Part shown: piece by piece, positions 36,875-44,775 of the stretch
Position numbering within the stretch: position 1 is the stretch's first letter
Layout: every line of letters begins with the position of its first letter
Assembly (NCBI GenBank): GCA_031430435.1
Contig: JANPBM010000004.1
Span: 1-64,000 of the forward strand
Direction: 5' to 3'
Length of the DNA stretch: 64,000 nucleotides
Origin: JANNVK01 sp031430435
Lineage (GTDB): Bacteria; Acidobacteriota; Blastocatellia; Pyrinomonadales; Pyrinomonadaceae
Notes under the pieces: generated by a model
The model's database searches: none
Told to the model about the DNA's origin: nothing
The model's input: the letters and a program-made list of their open reading frames with translations, nothing else
Program-made: the position numbers and the translations under genes

Positions 36875-36904
36875 GCCGCTCGTTGGAACTCTCAACGATG
36901 CGGC
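36875..36904 (+). promoter_or_regulatory. Hairpin in the leader of the dehydrogenase-like gene
   Basis: GCCGCTCGTTG at 36875-36885 pairs with CAACGATGCGGC at 36893-36904 across a 7-nt loop, leaving one bulge. It lies about 120 nt upstream of the ATG at 37024 within the 261-bp gap between divergent genes. No T-run follows it. It may be a regulatory structure or an operator palindrome. I match it to no known riboswitch class. Confidence 0.35.
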
Positions 36905-37023
36905 GATTACCCGATCCTTAAATAAATCAAATTATGTTCTGTGTCTCATAATAAGAGAATATTTGCAGATTTATTGTAAAAAATAAGGATGCTAATTCAT
37001 TTCAACGTTAAACGGAGAAAAAT

Positions 37024-38655
37024 ATGCCTGTTCAAATCAAAGTTAATTTAAATGATATACCGCATTATGTTTTATCACAGCTTAAAACCGGTCGCGCAGT
37101 ATTGGTAACTTCGGAAAAGAATGAAGGAAAAGTCTTCGTCTCGACCTCTTTAAAGCCCGAAGATTTAAGGGAAATCGGAAATCTTGAAGCGATTTCCGGT
37201 GCCGGAAAAGATGAGAAAGTTTATTCGATTACCGTTGTTACTCTGAAACTGGATAACGAATTAATTGGCGAAGCTGTCGCGTTTATAGATAATCCCGGCG
37301 GTATTATCTCGGAACTTGAAACTCTGTTAGAAGATTATAAAGATGTTTATTTGGTTTATGTTGTGACGCATTACAATCCGGGACAAAAGCCGTGCGGACC
37401 TTTGACCATAAATATCGGCGGCGATTGTTACCGAAATGATGAGGCAATCAAAGATTTTAAGGCTGTCTTGAAACGCACCCGCGACCTTTCCGAGGCGATG
37501 CTCAGTAAAGCCGTGATGGTTTTTCCGGATATTCCGGCTCTGCACGGCGGTAAAAAAGGCGAGTGGATTGTCTTAAACCGCGATGGGGAAAAACTTCACG
37601 GCATTTCGGATGAAGCAATTATCGCGCTTGGTTCGGTAATTATTCCCGCCGGGATTATTTTCTTGAACAAATACAAAGAAATTGAAGCCCGCGAGACGGG
37701 GATTTTTGAAAACTTCCCTGCTTCGGGCTATGTTTTTCCGGATTCGGGTTCGCCCGACGTTTTGTCCGGCATATTTTGGCGCGGCGAAAATAAAGCCAAG
37801 CAAATCAATCTGTGCGAAACATGGTCTAAACGCGGAATCGATATGCGAAACTTTACTTGTTTACCCGAAAATCTGAACGGGACGCGCGATTCTTCATCTC
37901 GTCCGACAGGTTATGGCGTGGCAACCACGGCGGTCGAATTAACCAAACGTTTTTTTACGGATTATAAAGACAGGAATTATTTAATCGAAGCAGCCGGCGG
38001 TGTCGGACAAAATACAATCGAAGCCTTGACTCAAAAATATGGTGTCAAAATTGAAAACATTACAATTTTCGATAAAGCCGACGGGGCGTGCAAGTTTGTT
38101 GAAAGTAAGTTTCCCGGCTTAAAAACAGTTTCTTTGCCGGCGGAAGAGTTTTACAAATCTTGGCTGCCCGAAAACAACCTGAAATACGATGTTTGGATTA
38201 ACAACGGCGAAGGCGACAATATGGAACCCGCCGGAATTGACGAACTTATCAAAGCCGGCGTGAAAATATTTTGCGGCGGAGCCAATAATTTTTTACAAGT
38301 AAACTCGAAAATGCAATCTTTGGACAAAATTTTCGAGAGCGGAGGCTGGGCATTCCCCGATCCCGCGACAAGTGCCGGCGGTTGGACGCTGGCAGTAATG
38401 GATATGGTCGCGCGGAGCAAAGGCGAAAGAGCTGATTCGCCGGAAATCACAGAAAAAATACTCGAAACTATTATTTCCCGTAATAAAAATTTGATAGATG
38501 CCGTATTTAATGAGTTGCCGGAAAACCCGACCGGCAGAGATATTTGGGAGCAGGTAGATAAAGTAATCGGCGACCGCGTTAAAAAAACCTTAGCCGTTAA
38601 TTTTACGCCCGCTGAAATTTTTGAAAAAGCTGATGCAAGAAATTGGAATATTTAG
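37024..38655 (+). CDS. Atypical Glu/Leu/Phe/Val-dehydrogenase-like NAD(P)-binding protein
   Basis: The 543-residue protein starts behind AACGGAG (37010-37016). The C-terminal half is the recognisable part. SSSRPTGYGVATTAVELTKRFF (about 292-313) corresponds to the R-x-ATG-x-GV motif that opens the coenzyme domain of amino-acid dehydrogenases. It is followed by a Rossmann-type segment (YLIEAAGGVGQNTIEALTQ and ITIFDKADGACKFVE). GVKIFCGGANNFLQVNS and GWAFPDPATSAGGW correspond to the family's ...ANxP... and PD...NAGG regions. The N-terminal ~270 residues do not show the usual PxGGxKGG catalytic lysine segment. So this may be a distant relative with another reaction. There is no neighbour to hint at a substrate. 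Confidence 0.62.
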   Translation: MPVQIKVNLNDIPHYVLSQLKTGRAVLVTSEKNEGKVFVSTSLKPEDLREIGNLEAISGAGKDEKVYSITVVTLKLDNELIGEAVAFIDNPGGIISELETLLEDYKDVYLVYVVTHYNPGQKPCGPLTINIGGDCYRNDEAIKDFKAVLKRTRDLSEAMLSKAVMVFPDIPALHGGKKGEWIVLNRDGEKLHGISDEAIIALGSVIIPAGIIFLNKYKEIEARETGIFENFPASGYVFPDSGSPDVLSGIFWRGENKAKQINLCETWSKRGIDMRNFTCLPENLNGTRDSSSRPTGYGVATTAVELTKRFFTDYKDRNYLIEAAGGVGQNTIEALTQKYGVKIENITIFDKADGACKFVESKFPGLKTVSLPAEEFYKSWLPENNLKYDVWINNGEGDNMEPAGIDELIKAGVKIFCGGANNFLQVNSKMQSLDKIFESGGWAFPDPATSAGGWTLAVMDMVARSKGERADSPEITEKILETIISRNKNLIDAVFNELPENPTGRDIWEQVDKVIGDRVKKTLAVNFTPAEIFEKADARNWNI

Positions 38656-38706
38656 TTTTTTAACAGAACGAATCAATTAAAATTGTTCGACGAGAGTACA
38701 AAAAAT

Positions 38707-41349
38707 ATGATGGATGAAAAGTATTTTGCGAAAAAGACAGAAGATAAATGGCAACGGCTGTGGGAAGAAAATAAAACGTTCGAGGTAGAATTCGACGAGA
38801 CGAAACCGAAGTTTTTTGCCCTTGAAATGTTGCCGTATCCGAGCGGTTTTTTGCATATGGGACACGTCCGCAATTACTCGATCGGCGATGCGTTGGCGTG
38901 GTATAAACGCTTGAAAGGCTTCAATGTTTTGCATCCGATCGGTTGGGATTCATTCGGTCAGCCTGCCGAACAAGCGGCAATTAAACGCGGCGTAAATCCG
39001 CGTGATTGGACGGAAGACAACATTGTGGCGATGAAAAGCCAGTTGAAAAAACTCGGTTTAAGCTACGATTGGCGACGCGAAATGGCGGCTCATCGTCCCG
39101 ATTATTACAAATTCGACCAATGGTTTTTCCTTAAAATGTATGAAAAAGGTTTGGCGTATAAAAAAGCAACCCAAGTAAATTGGTGTGAAACTTGCCAAAC
39201 AACATTGTCGAACGAACAAGCAAGCGGCGGCATTTGCTGGCGTTGCAGTAATCCGACGACCAAAAAAGAAATCGAACAATGGTTTTTGCGAATCACCGAT
39301 TACGCCGACCAACTGCTCGACGATATGCAGGAAATTGAAGCCGGCTGGGCGGAAAAAGTCTTGAAACGTCAGCGTGATTGGATTGGTCGCTCAAACGGGG
39401 CTTTTGTTGAATTTAAGATTCAAGATTCAACATTTAAGATTAAAGTATTCACGACTAGAATCGATACGATTTACGGCGTGAATGCGATTGTTGTCGCGGC
39501 GGAACATCCGTTTATCGAAGCCAATTCGGATAAATTATCGAGCGAAGTTTTATCGAAAATAGATGAAATCAAGTTTGAAAAAACAAAAGCGGTTGACCGT
39601 GAAGTTGAGATTGAAAAAGACGGAATCGATACAGGTTTTAAAGCAGTCAATCCGTTTTCGGGCGAAGAAGTTCCGATTTGGGTGGCGAATTATGTGCTGA
39701 TCGAATACGGCACAGGCGCGGTGATGAGCGTTCCCGCGCACGACGAACGCGATTTCGAGTTTGCGAAAAAATTCGGTTTGCCGATTCGCCAAGTAATTTC
39801 CGAGCCGAATCTTGCGCACGAACATCACACGATGCAAGCATTGGCGTTGTCTGATGCGTTTACCGATTACGGCGTGATGGTTCATTCCGATGATTGGAAC
39901 GGCAAAACGAGCGAAGTTGCCAAAGTTGAAATGGCTGAATATGCCAAAAAACACGGTTTCGGCGAAACGGCGATAACTTATCGCCTGCGAGATTGGGGGA
40001 TTTCTCGGCAACGTTTTTGGGGTTCGCCGATTCCGGTTGTCTATTGCAATTCGTGCGGCGCGGTTGCCGAAAAATACGAAAATCTGCCGGTCGAATTGCC
40101 GAAAGATATGGTTACGGAAGGCACGGGAACTTCGCCTTTGGACAACGATTCAACCTTCGTCAACACAAATTGTCCGAAGTGCGGCGAACCTGCGAAACGC
40201 GAAACCGACACGATGGATACGTTTGTAGATTCGTGCTGGTATTACTTTCGATATTGCGATAACAAAAATTCGGAAATGCCGTTTTCGCCCGAAGTTGCGG
40301 CGTATTGGACACCCGTCGATCAATATATCGGCGGCGATGAACACGCCGTGATGCACTTGATTTACACGCGATTTTGGACAAAAGTGATGCGAGATTTGGG
40401 TTTGGTGAATTTTAACGAACCGGTCAAAAGACTTTTGACGCAAGGAATGGTCGTCGGCGAAACCTTTTTTAGCGATGAAACAGGCAAACGAATTTATCAC
40501 GCGCCAAAATCCGTCAAAGTTGAACGCGATGCGAAAGGAAAACTTCTCGGCGTAAAATCAGCGGACGGAAAACCATTGAAATATGCCGTCGAGAAAATGT
40601 CTAAATCAAAAGGAAACGGTATTGACCCCGATGAAATGGTCGATATTTACGGTGCCGATGCTTCACGAATGTTCGTGCTTTTTGCCGCTCCGGCGGAGAA
40701 TGAATTAGTTTGGAACGAATCGGGCATCGAAGGAACGCTCAGATTTTTGCAACGAATTTGGCGATTTGTCTGGAAATGGCAATCGGCAATCGGCAGTCGG
40801 CAGTCGGCAGTCGGCAGTGAAGAATTTTCTGCCGATGCCCGTAAACTTCGGCGTAAAACGCATCAGACGATTCAACGCATCGATGAAAGTCTTGATTCGT
40901 TGCAATTTAATACGCCGGTTGCGGCTTTGATGGAACTTTCAAATGCCATTCACGATTTTCGCGTTGAGCCTGAAACCGCTGCGAAATCGGACGTTTACGC
41001 GATTCGTGAAGCGATTGAATCGTTGATTTTGATGCTTGCGCCGTTTGCTCCGCACACCGCCGAAGATTTATTTGCAAGTTTAGTCGGCAACGAAAACGGG
41101 ATTTTGGCGAACGGCGGAAAGTTTCCGATTTACAACGCGGAATTGGCGAAAGCGGACGAAATCGAAATTCCGGTGCAAATCAACGGCAGACTTCGTTCAA
41201 AAGTTATTGCCGAACCCGAAGCCGACAATAAAACGTTGGAAGCGTTGGCATTGGCGGACGAAAAAGTTATGGAATGGACAAACGGCAAGGAAATTGTCAA
41301 GATAATTGTTGTTCCGAAACGCCTTGTAAATATCGTCGTCAAAGATTAG
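38707..41349 (+). CDS. leuS: Leucyl-tRNA synthetase
   Basis: I take ATG 38707 (880 residues) as start, since the known family begins with an (M)-x-x-x-Y-x-x-x-x-x-E-x-x-WQ pattern, as MMDEKYFAKKTEDKWQRLWEE does here. An in-frame TTG at 38683 would add eight unlikely residues. The class I signatures are present: HMGHVRNYSIGDALAWYKR (HIGH-type) and KMSKSKGNG. The editing domain (FTTRIDTIYGVNAIV, GTGAVMSVPAHDERDFEFA) and the Zn-like cysteines (CETCQTTLSNEQASGGICWRC) are visible, as is the C-terminal domain ending in IVVPKRLVNIVV. It charges tRNA-Leu with leucine. An unusual Gln/Ser-rich insertion near residue 695 comes from a heptanucleotide repeat listed separately. Confidence 0.97.
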   Translation: MMDEKYFAKKTEDKWQRLWEENKTFEVEFDETKPKFFALEMLPYPSGFLHMGHVRNYSIGDALAWYKRLKGFNVLHPIGWDSFGQPAEQAAIKRGVNPRDWTEDNIVAMKSQLKKLGLSYDWRREMAAHRPDYYKFDQWFFLKMYEKGLAYKKATQVNWCETCQTTLSNEQASGGICWRCSNPTTKKEIEQWFLRITDYADQLLDDMQEIEAGWAEKVLKRQRDWIGRSNGAFVEFKIQDSTFKIKVFTTRIDTIYGVNAIVVAAEHPFIEANSDKLSSEVLSKIDEIKFEKTKAVDREVEIEKDGIDTGFKAVNPFSGEEVPIWVANYVLIEYGTGAVMSVPAHDERDFEFAKKFGLPIRQVISEPNLAHEHHTMQALALSDAFTDYGVMVHSDDWNGKTSEVAKVEMAEYAKKHGFGETAITYRLRDWGISRQRFWGSPIPVVYCNSCGAVAEKYENLPVELPKDMVTEGTGTSPLDNDSTFVNTNCPKCGEPAKRETDTMDTFVDSCWYYFRYCDNKNSEMPFSPEVAAYWTPVDQYIGGDEHAVMHLIYTRFWTKVMRDLGLVNFNEPVKRLLTQGMVVGETFFSDETGKRIYHAPKSVKVERDAKGKLLGVKSADGKPLKYAVEKMSKSKGNGIDPDEMVDIYGADASRMFVLFAAPAENELVWNESGIEGTLRFLQRIWRFVWKWQSAIGSRQSAVGSEEFSADARKLRRKTHQTIQRIDESLDSLQFNTPVAALMELSNAIHDFRVEPETAAKSDVYAIREAIESLILMLAPFAPHTAEDLFASLVGNENGILANGGKFPIYNAELAKADEIEIPVQINGRLRSKVIAEPEADNKTLEALALADEKVMEWTNGKEIVKIIVVPKRLVNIVVKD
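40778..40819 (+). repeat. Six tandem heptanucleotides inside leuS
   Basis: Six 7-bp units in a row, GGCAATC twice, GGCAGTC three times and GGCAGTG once, lie in the leuS reading frame. The total of 42 bp keeps the frame and encodes a QSAIGSRQSAVGS-like insertion. A gain or loss of one unit would shift the frame of an essential gene. Confidence 0.9.
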
Positions 41350-41353
41350 ATTA

Positions 41354-41395
41354 CAAAATCTTGTTTTAGCTTGAAACGGTTAGGACAAGATTTTT
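41354..41395 (+). terminator. Intrinsic terminator after leuS
   Basis: AAAATCTTGT at 41354-41363 pairs perfectly with ACAAGATTTT at 41384-41393, leaving a 20-nt loop and a run of six T at the end. It begins 4 nt after the leuS stop codon and fits a Rho-independent terminator with a large loop. Confidence 0.75.
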
Positions 41396-41435
41396 TGTTT
41401 GTGTTTGAAACTTCGGACGGTCAACCTTAAAAAAT

Positions 41436-42518
41436 ATGAGAAACCTGTTAAGTCTTTTGCTCATCGTTATTTGTGTAACAAGTATTTCGGCAAATATGGC
41501 GGCGCCTTCGCAAGGCGGACAAACGTTGACCGAACCCGTCGGCGTTAAAAACATTGAGATTATAAACGAAGATTTAACCTTTGATTTCAGGCAATTAGGC
41601 GATGAAACCGTGCCTGTCCGCGAAAGATTTATCGATGTTCAAGCAGTTTACGAAGTTAATAATCCGACTGACATTCCAAAGCTCGATTTAGTCTTTGTGA
41701 TTGTTTCGGAGTCAAAGAATTTTCATTTTTTTTTGGACGATACGGAAGTCAAAACCGAGGCAATCGATAACGCCGATTTTGCCGACCGGAAAACTTGGAA
41801 AGTTCCGAGCCAAACGCCTTTTGAGGGCAAAGAGTTGATGTATAATCCGTATAACGGAAATCTTAAATCGGCAAAGTTCTCGCTCAAATTATCAAAAGGA
41901 AAACACACGCTCAAAGCAAAATACAAAGCCGAACCGACGGTTAATCAAAATGTCGGACTTACAAAAGCCTGGCAGTTTGCCTATTTGTTGGCACCTGCCC
42001 GCGACTGGAAAAGTTTTGGCGGTTTGAAGTTGGATATTAAAATTCCCGCCGGCTGGAGTTTTGATTCAAACTTAAAACTCGAGCGAACCGACAACGGTTT
42101 AGCGGGAAAGTTTGCGGTCATTCCGGCGGACGCAATCACGGTTACGACCCAAATGCCAAAGCCCGAAAACTATAACTCGACTTCGGATTTTTATTACTAT
42201 ATTTTTATTTCGTCGCTTTTCACCGCTCCTTTGCTGATCTTATTTTTAGCTTTGTGGAAAGGTTACAAGTGGAAATATAATTGGGTTTACGGCTTTTTAT
42301 TCGGGATATTGTGGGCAGTATCGAGTGGTTTGAGCGGATTAAAAATGCTTTACGCGGGTGATGCTTTGATTCCGGAGGCTCAACAAGCAGTTTACGGTTA
42401 CGGCGGCGGAGTCGGGTTTTTGTTTATGATAATTTTAACGCCGATATTTTTTGTCGTCGGCACTTTGTTGTGGGTCGGAGCAGTTTTGGCGGCAAGTAAA
42501 CTTTTTAAGCGGACGTGA
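41436..42518 (+). CDS. Secreted/membrane protein with signal peptide and three C-terminal membrane segments
   Basis: The 360-residue protein begins with a signal peptide (MRNLLSLLLIVICVTSISANMAA). Residues about 25-245 form an extracytoplasmic beta-rich domain (VRERFIDVQAVYEVNN, LVFVIVSESKNFHFFLDD, KGKHTLKAKYKAEP), compatible with a large ligand-binding or sensor domain. Three hydrophobic helices follow: YYYIFISSLFTAPLLILFLAL, VYGFLFGILWAVSSGLSGL and GVGFLFMIILTPIFFVVGTLLW. A short Lys/Arg end (KLFKRT) would be cytoplasmic. I recognise no family. The neighbours, leuS upstream and a restriction gene downstream, give no clue to its function. Confidence 0.75.
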   Translation: MRNLLSLLLIVICVTSISANMAAPSQGGQTLTEPVGVKNIEIINEDLTFDFRQLGDETVPVRERFIDVQAVYEVNNPTDIPKLDLVFVIVSESKNFHFFLDDTEVKTEAIDNADFADRKTWKVPSQTPFEGKELMYNPYNGNLKSAKFSLKLSKGKHTLKAKYKAEPTVNQNVGLTKAWQFAYLLAPARDWKSFGGLKLDIKIPAGWSFDSNLKLERTDNGLAGKFAVIPADAITVTTQMPKPENYNSTSDFYYYIFISSLFTAPLLILFLALWKGYKWKYNWVYGFLFGILWAVSSGLSGLKMLYAGDALIPEAQQAVYGYGGGVGFLFMIILTPIFFVVGTLLWVGAVLAASKLFKRT

Positions 42519-42758
42519 AATCAGGCAAGATTGATTTGCGTTATTTATTATTTTGCCGGCGGTAATCGGCGGGTTTGCAGGCTTAAAACTATCGGTAAAT
42601 CCGCAAAGGCAACCGGTTAAAAACTTTGAACGCGAAATTAAAGCATAAACACATCTTGGCGGCACGAAAACGCAGGCGTTGGCGTTGAAGTCGCGCCGAA
42701 GTTGAAAGCAAACGATACGATAGAAAGAAACAAGCCGGCAAAGGCAACGGAGCAAATA

Positions 42759-43838
42759 ATGATTGAACAAATAAAGCCGGCACTTTTCGGTATAAAACAT
42801 TCAAACCGAGACTTTTCGGACAAAGATTCGTGGGGAAAGAATCAATTTAACTCTTCGTTTCCGGCGGCGTTGTCTGCATATCTTGAAAGCAGAGGTTTTG
42901 AAAATATATATTTAACGCTTAATGAAAGTTTTGAAGTTTCACACCAAACTATTAATACGGCAAGACTTTTCGGGCTTTCACCACAATCGGACAATCTTTT
43001 TTATGCTTTTGAAAGTCAATTTCTGCCGTTTCAAAAATTCTTAATCGGCAGTATTCCGCGAGTTGATTTAGTTACGCAAGATTCAAGAAACGGAACTTCT
43101 TTACAAGGTTTGGAAATTAAACTGACCGCATTGCCCGATAATTCGACTTGTAATTTATCGGAAGACGAATTCGGGTGCGAAATTGTGGTGCGTCCCGATA
43201 CAATTGTTTATCTGGTGTGCAGTTTAGCGGCGGCATTTGAAAATGAGCGAGAGAAATTACTCGACATTTTTGCCGGTAATTTTGATTCGATAAATGATTG
43301 GACTCAAGCCACTGAAATTATTCCGCAATTTGAAAGAATGATCGAAACAGTTCGTCAACTTTCGTTGCAACTTATTGAAAAACAACAACCTTTGGTTATT
43401 CAGCCGGTTTGGAAAACACAAGGAAAATCGCCCAAGTTAGCTGAAAACTGCTTAGATGTTTTTGTTTGGAGCAACCTCGCTTTTATTCGGCTTTTTACAA
43501 ACACGGCAAGCACCGAAGTCAAAGACGGCAGAATAACCCGTCAGTTGCGAACGGTTGTTTGGTTGTGCAAAATGCTGTATGATTTTGCAAAAAACGGACA
43601 GATAAATCACACTAAAATAATTGACGAACTTTCTTTTAATACCAAAAATGATAAGGCTTTTGCGTTGAGCGGTCGTGTAACGCAACCGTTTATGAAGTGC
43701 GATTATTTGCTGAGACCACGAATTACCAAGAGCGAAATTAAAGAAATCATTCTAGGCAAAGGACAAGATTTGTTAAGTCCCGAAAGGCGTTTTGATGCAA
43801 TAATTTACAACTCGCCCGAACTTTTTGAGGAATTATGA
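42759..43838 (+). CDS. HindVP-family type II restriction endonuclease
   Basis: I start at ATG 42759 (359 residues), since GGAG at 42749-42752 precedes it and the family begins near its own FGIKHSNRDF segment; an upstream ATG at 42702 would add 19 residues without family support. The opening ALFGIKHSNRDFSDKDSWGK and NQFNSSFPAALSAYLES are the diagnostic HindVP pattern. The catalytic PD-(D/E)xK core is visible as IPRVDLVTQD...GLEIKLTALPD (Asp and then E-x-K). Family members such as HindVP cut GRCGYC; the exact site of this enzyme cannot be read from sequence. The gene overlaps its methyltransferase by 4 bp (ATGA), forming a classical R-M pair. Confidence 0.85.
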   Translation: MIEQIKPALFGIKHSNRDFSDKDSWGKNQFNSSFPAALSAYLESRGFENIYLTLNESFEVSHQTINTARLFGLSPQSDNLFYAFESQFLPFQKFLIGSIPRVDLVTQDSRNGTSLQGLEIKLTALPDNSTCNLSEDEFGCEIVVRPDTIVYLVCSLAAAFENEREKLLDIFAGNFDSINDWTQATEIIPQFERMIETVRQLSLQLIEKQQPLVIQPVWKTQGKSPKLAENCLDVFVWSNLAFIRLFTNTASTEVKDGRITRQLRTVVWLCKMLYDFAKNGQINHTKIIDELSFNTKNDKAFALSGRVTQPFMKCDYLLRPRITKSEIKEIILGKGQDLLSPERRFDAIIYNSPELFEEL

Positions 43839-44764
43839 AAACGATAGATTTATTTGCAGGTTGCGGCGGCTTGTCGCTTGGTTTCCGGAATGCCGGATTT
43901 GAAATCGTTTCCGCGTTCGATTTTTGGAAACCTGCGATTGAAGTTTATCGGGCAAATTTTTCGCATTCGATGATTGAAACCGATTTGTCCGGAAAGTTTG
44001 AGCTTGATTTTTCTCCGCAAATGATTATCGGCGGTCCGCCTTGTCAAGATTTTTCAAGTGCGGGAAAACGTAACCAAAATCTTGGCAGAGCAGATTTAAC
44101 TTTTACTTTTGCACAGGTTGTCGCAAGTAAAAAACCTGAATGGTTTGTGATGGAAAATGTTGCGCTGATAACTAAAAGCAGCGTTTTGTGCGATGCTAAA
44201 AACCTTTTGAAACAGGCAGGTTACGGCTTGACCGAAACAGTTTTAGATGCGAGTTTGTGCGGTGTTCCGCAAAAAAGAAAGCGATATTTTTTAATCGGGC
44301 ATTTAAGCTCGGACGATGATTTCTTAGAACATTATTTAGTAAAAAACCGGTCGCAGAAGCCGTTGACAGTCTTTGAGTATTTCGGCAAAACTTTAGAAAC
44401 CGAGTTTTATTATCGTCATCCGCGAAGCTATCAACGACGTGGAATTTACAGCATTTACGAGCCGAGTCCGACAATCAGAGGCGTAAATCGTCCGATTCCG
44501 AAAACATACATCAAGCATCCGAACGATGCTTGCGAACCAAACGGGAATGTCAGACCTTTAACAACACGCGAAAGAAGTTATTTACAAACGTTTCCCGAAA
44601 GTTTCAATTTTTTCGGTAACAAAACAGATTTGGAACAGATGATCGGCAACGCTGTTCCGGTTAAACTAGCGGAATTTGTCGCCGATTGTATCAAAGAATA
44701 TCAAACGGATTCACAACAAAACAAAGAGGTTAGAGTAGAAAAGCAGTTGGCATTTCACTTTTAA
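43835..44764 (+). CDS. DNA (cytosine-5-) methyltransferase of the HindVP-type R-M pair
   Basis: The 309-residue protein carries the C5 methyltransferase motifs in order: I DLFAGCGGLSLGFRNAGF, IV GGPPCQDFSSAGK with the catalytic Cys, VI ENVALI, VIII QKRKRYFLIG, a target recognition region from about 165 to 245, and X IGNAVPVKLAEFVA. The size is that of a small type II enzyme. It would protect the genome from the adjacent endonuclease by methylating the shared site. The two genes overlap by 4 bp and read in the same direction, with the endonuclease first. The gene ends shortly before pyrG. Confidence 0.93.
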   Translation: MKTIDLFAGCGGLSLGFRNAGFEIVSAFDFWKPAIEVYRANFSHSMIETDLSGKFELDFSPQMIIGGPPCQDFSSAGKRNQNLGRADLTFTFAQVVASKKPEWFVMENVALITKSSVLCDAKNLLKQAGYGLTETVLDASLCGVPQKRKRYFLIGHLSSDDDFLEHYLVKNRSQKPLTVFEYFGKTLETEFYYRHPRSYQRRGIYSIYEPSPTIRGVNRPIPKTYIKHPNDACEPNGNVRPLTTRERSYLQTFPESFNFFGNKTDLEQMIGNAVPVKLAEFVADCIKEYQTDSQQNKEVRVEKQLAFHF

Positions 44765-44775
44765 AAAGAGCAAAT

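Noticed and set aside
36763..37023. Known riboswitch in the leader of the dehydrogenase-like gene
   Set aside because: Only one bulged hairpin is visible and it matches no class I know.
42530..42640. Open frame with a hydrophobic start before the restriction gene
   Set aside because: No start codon in a good place and no ribosome binding site. It could be a remnant of a membrane protein gene but cannot be shown.
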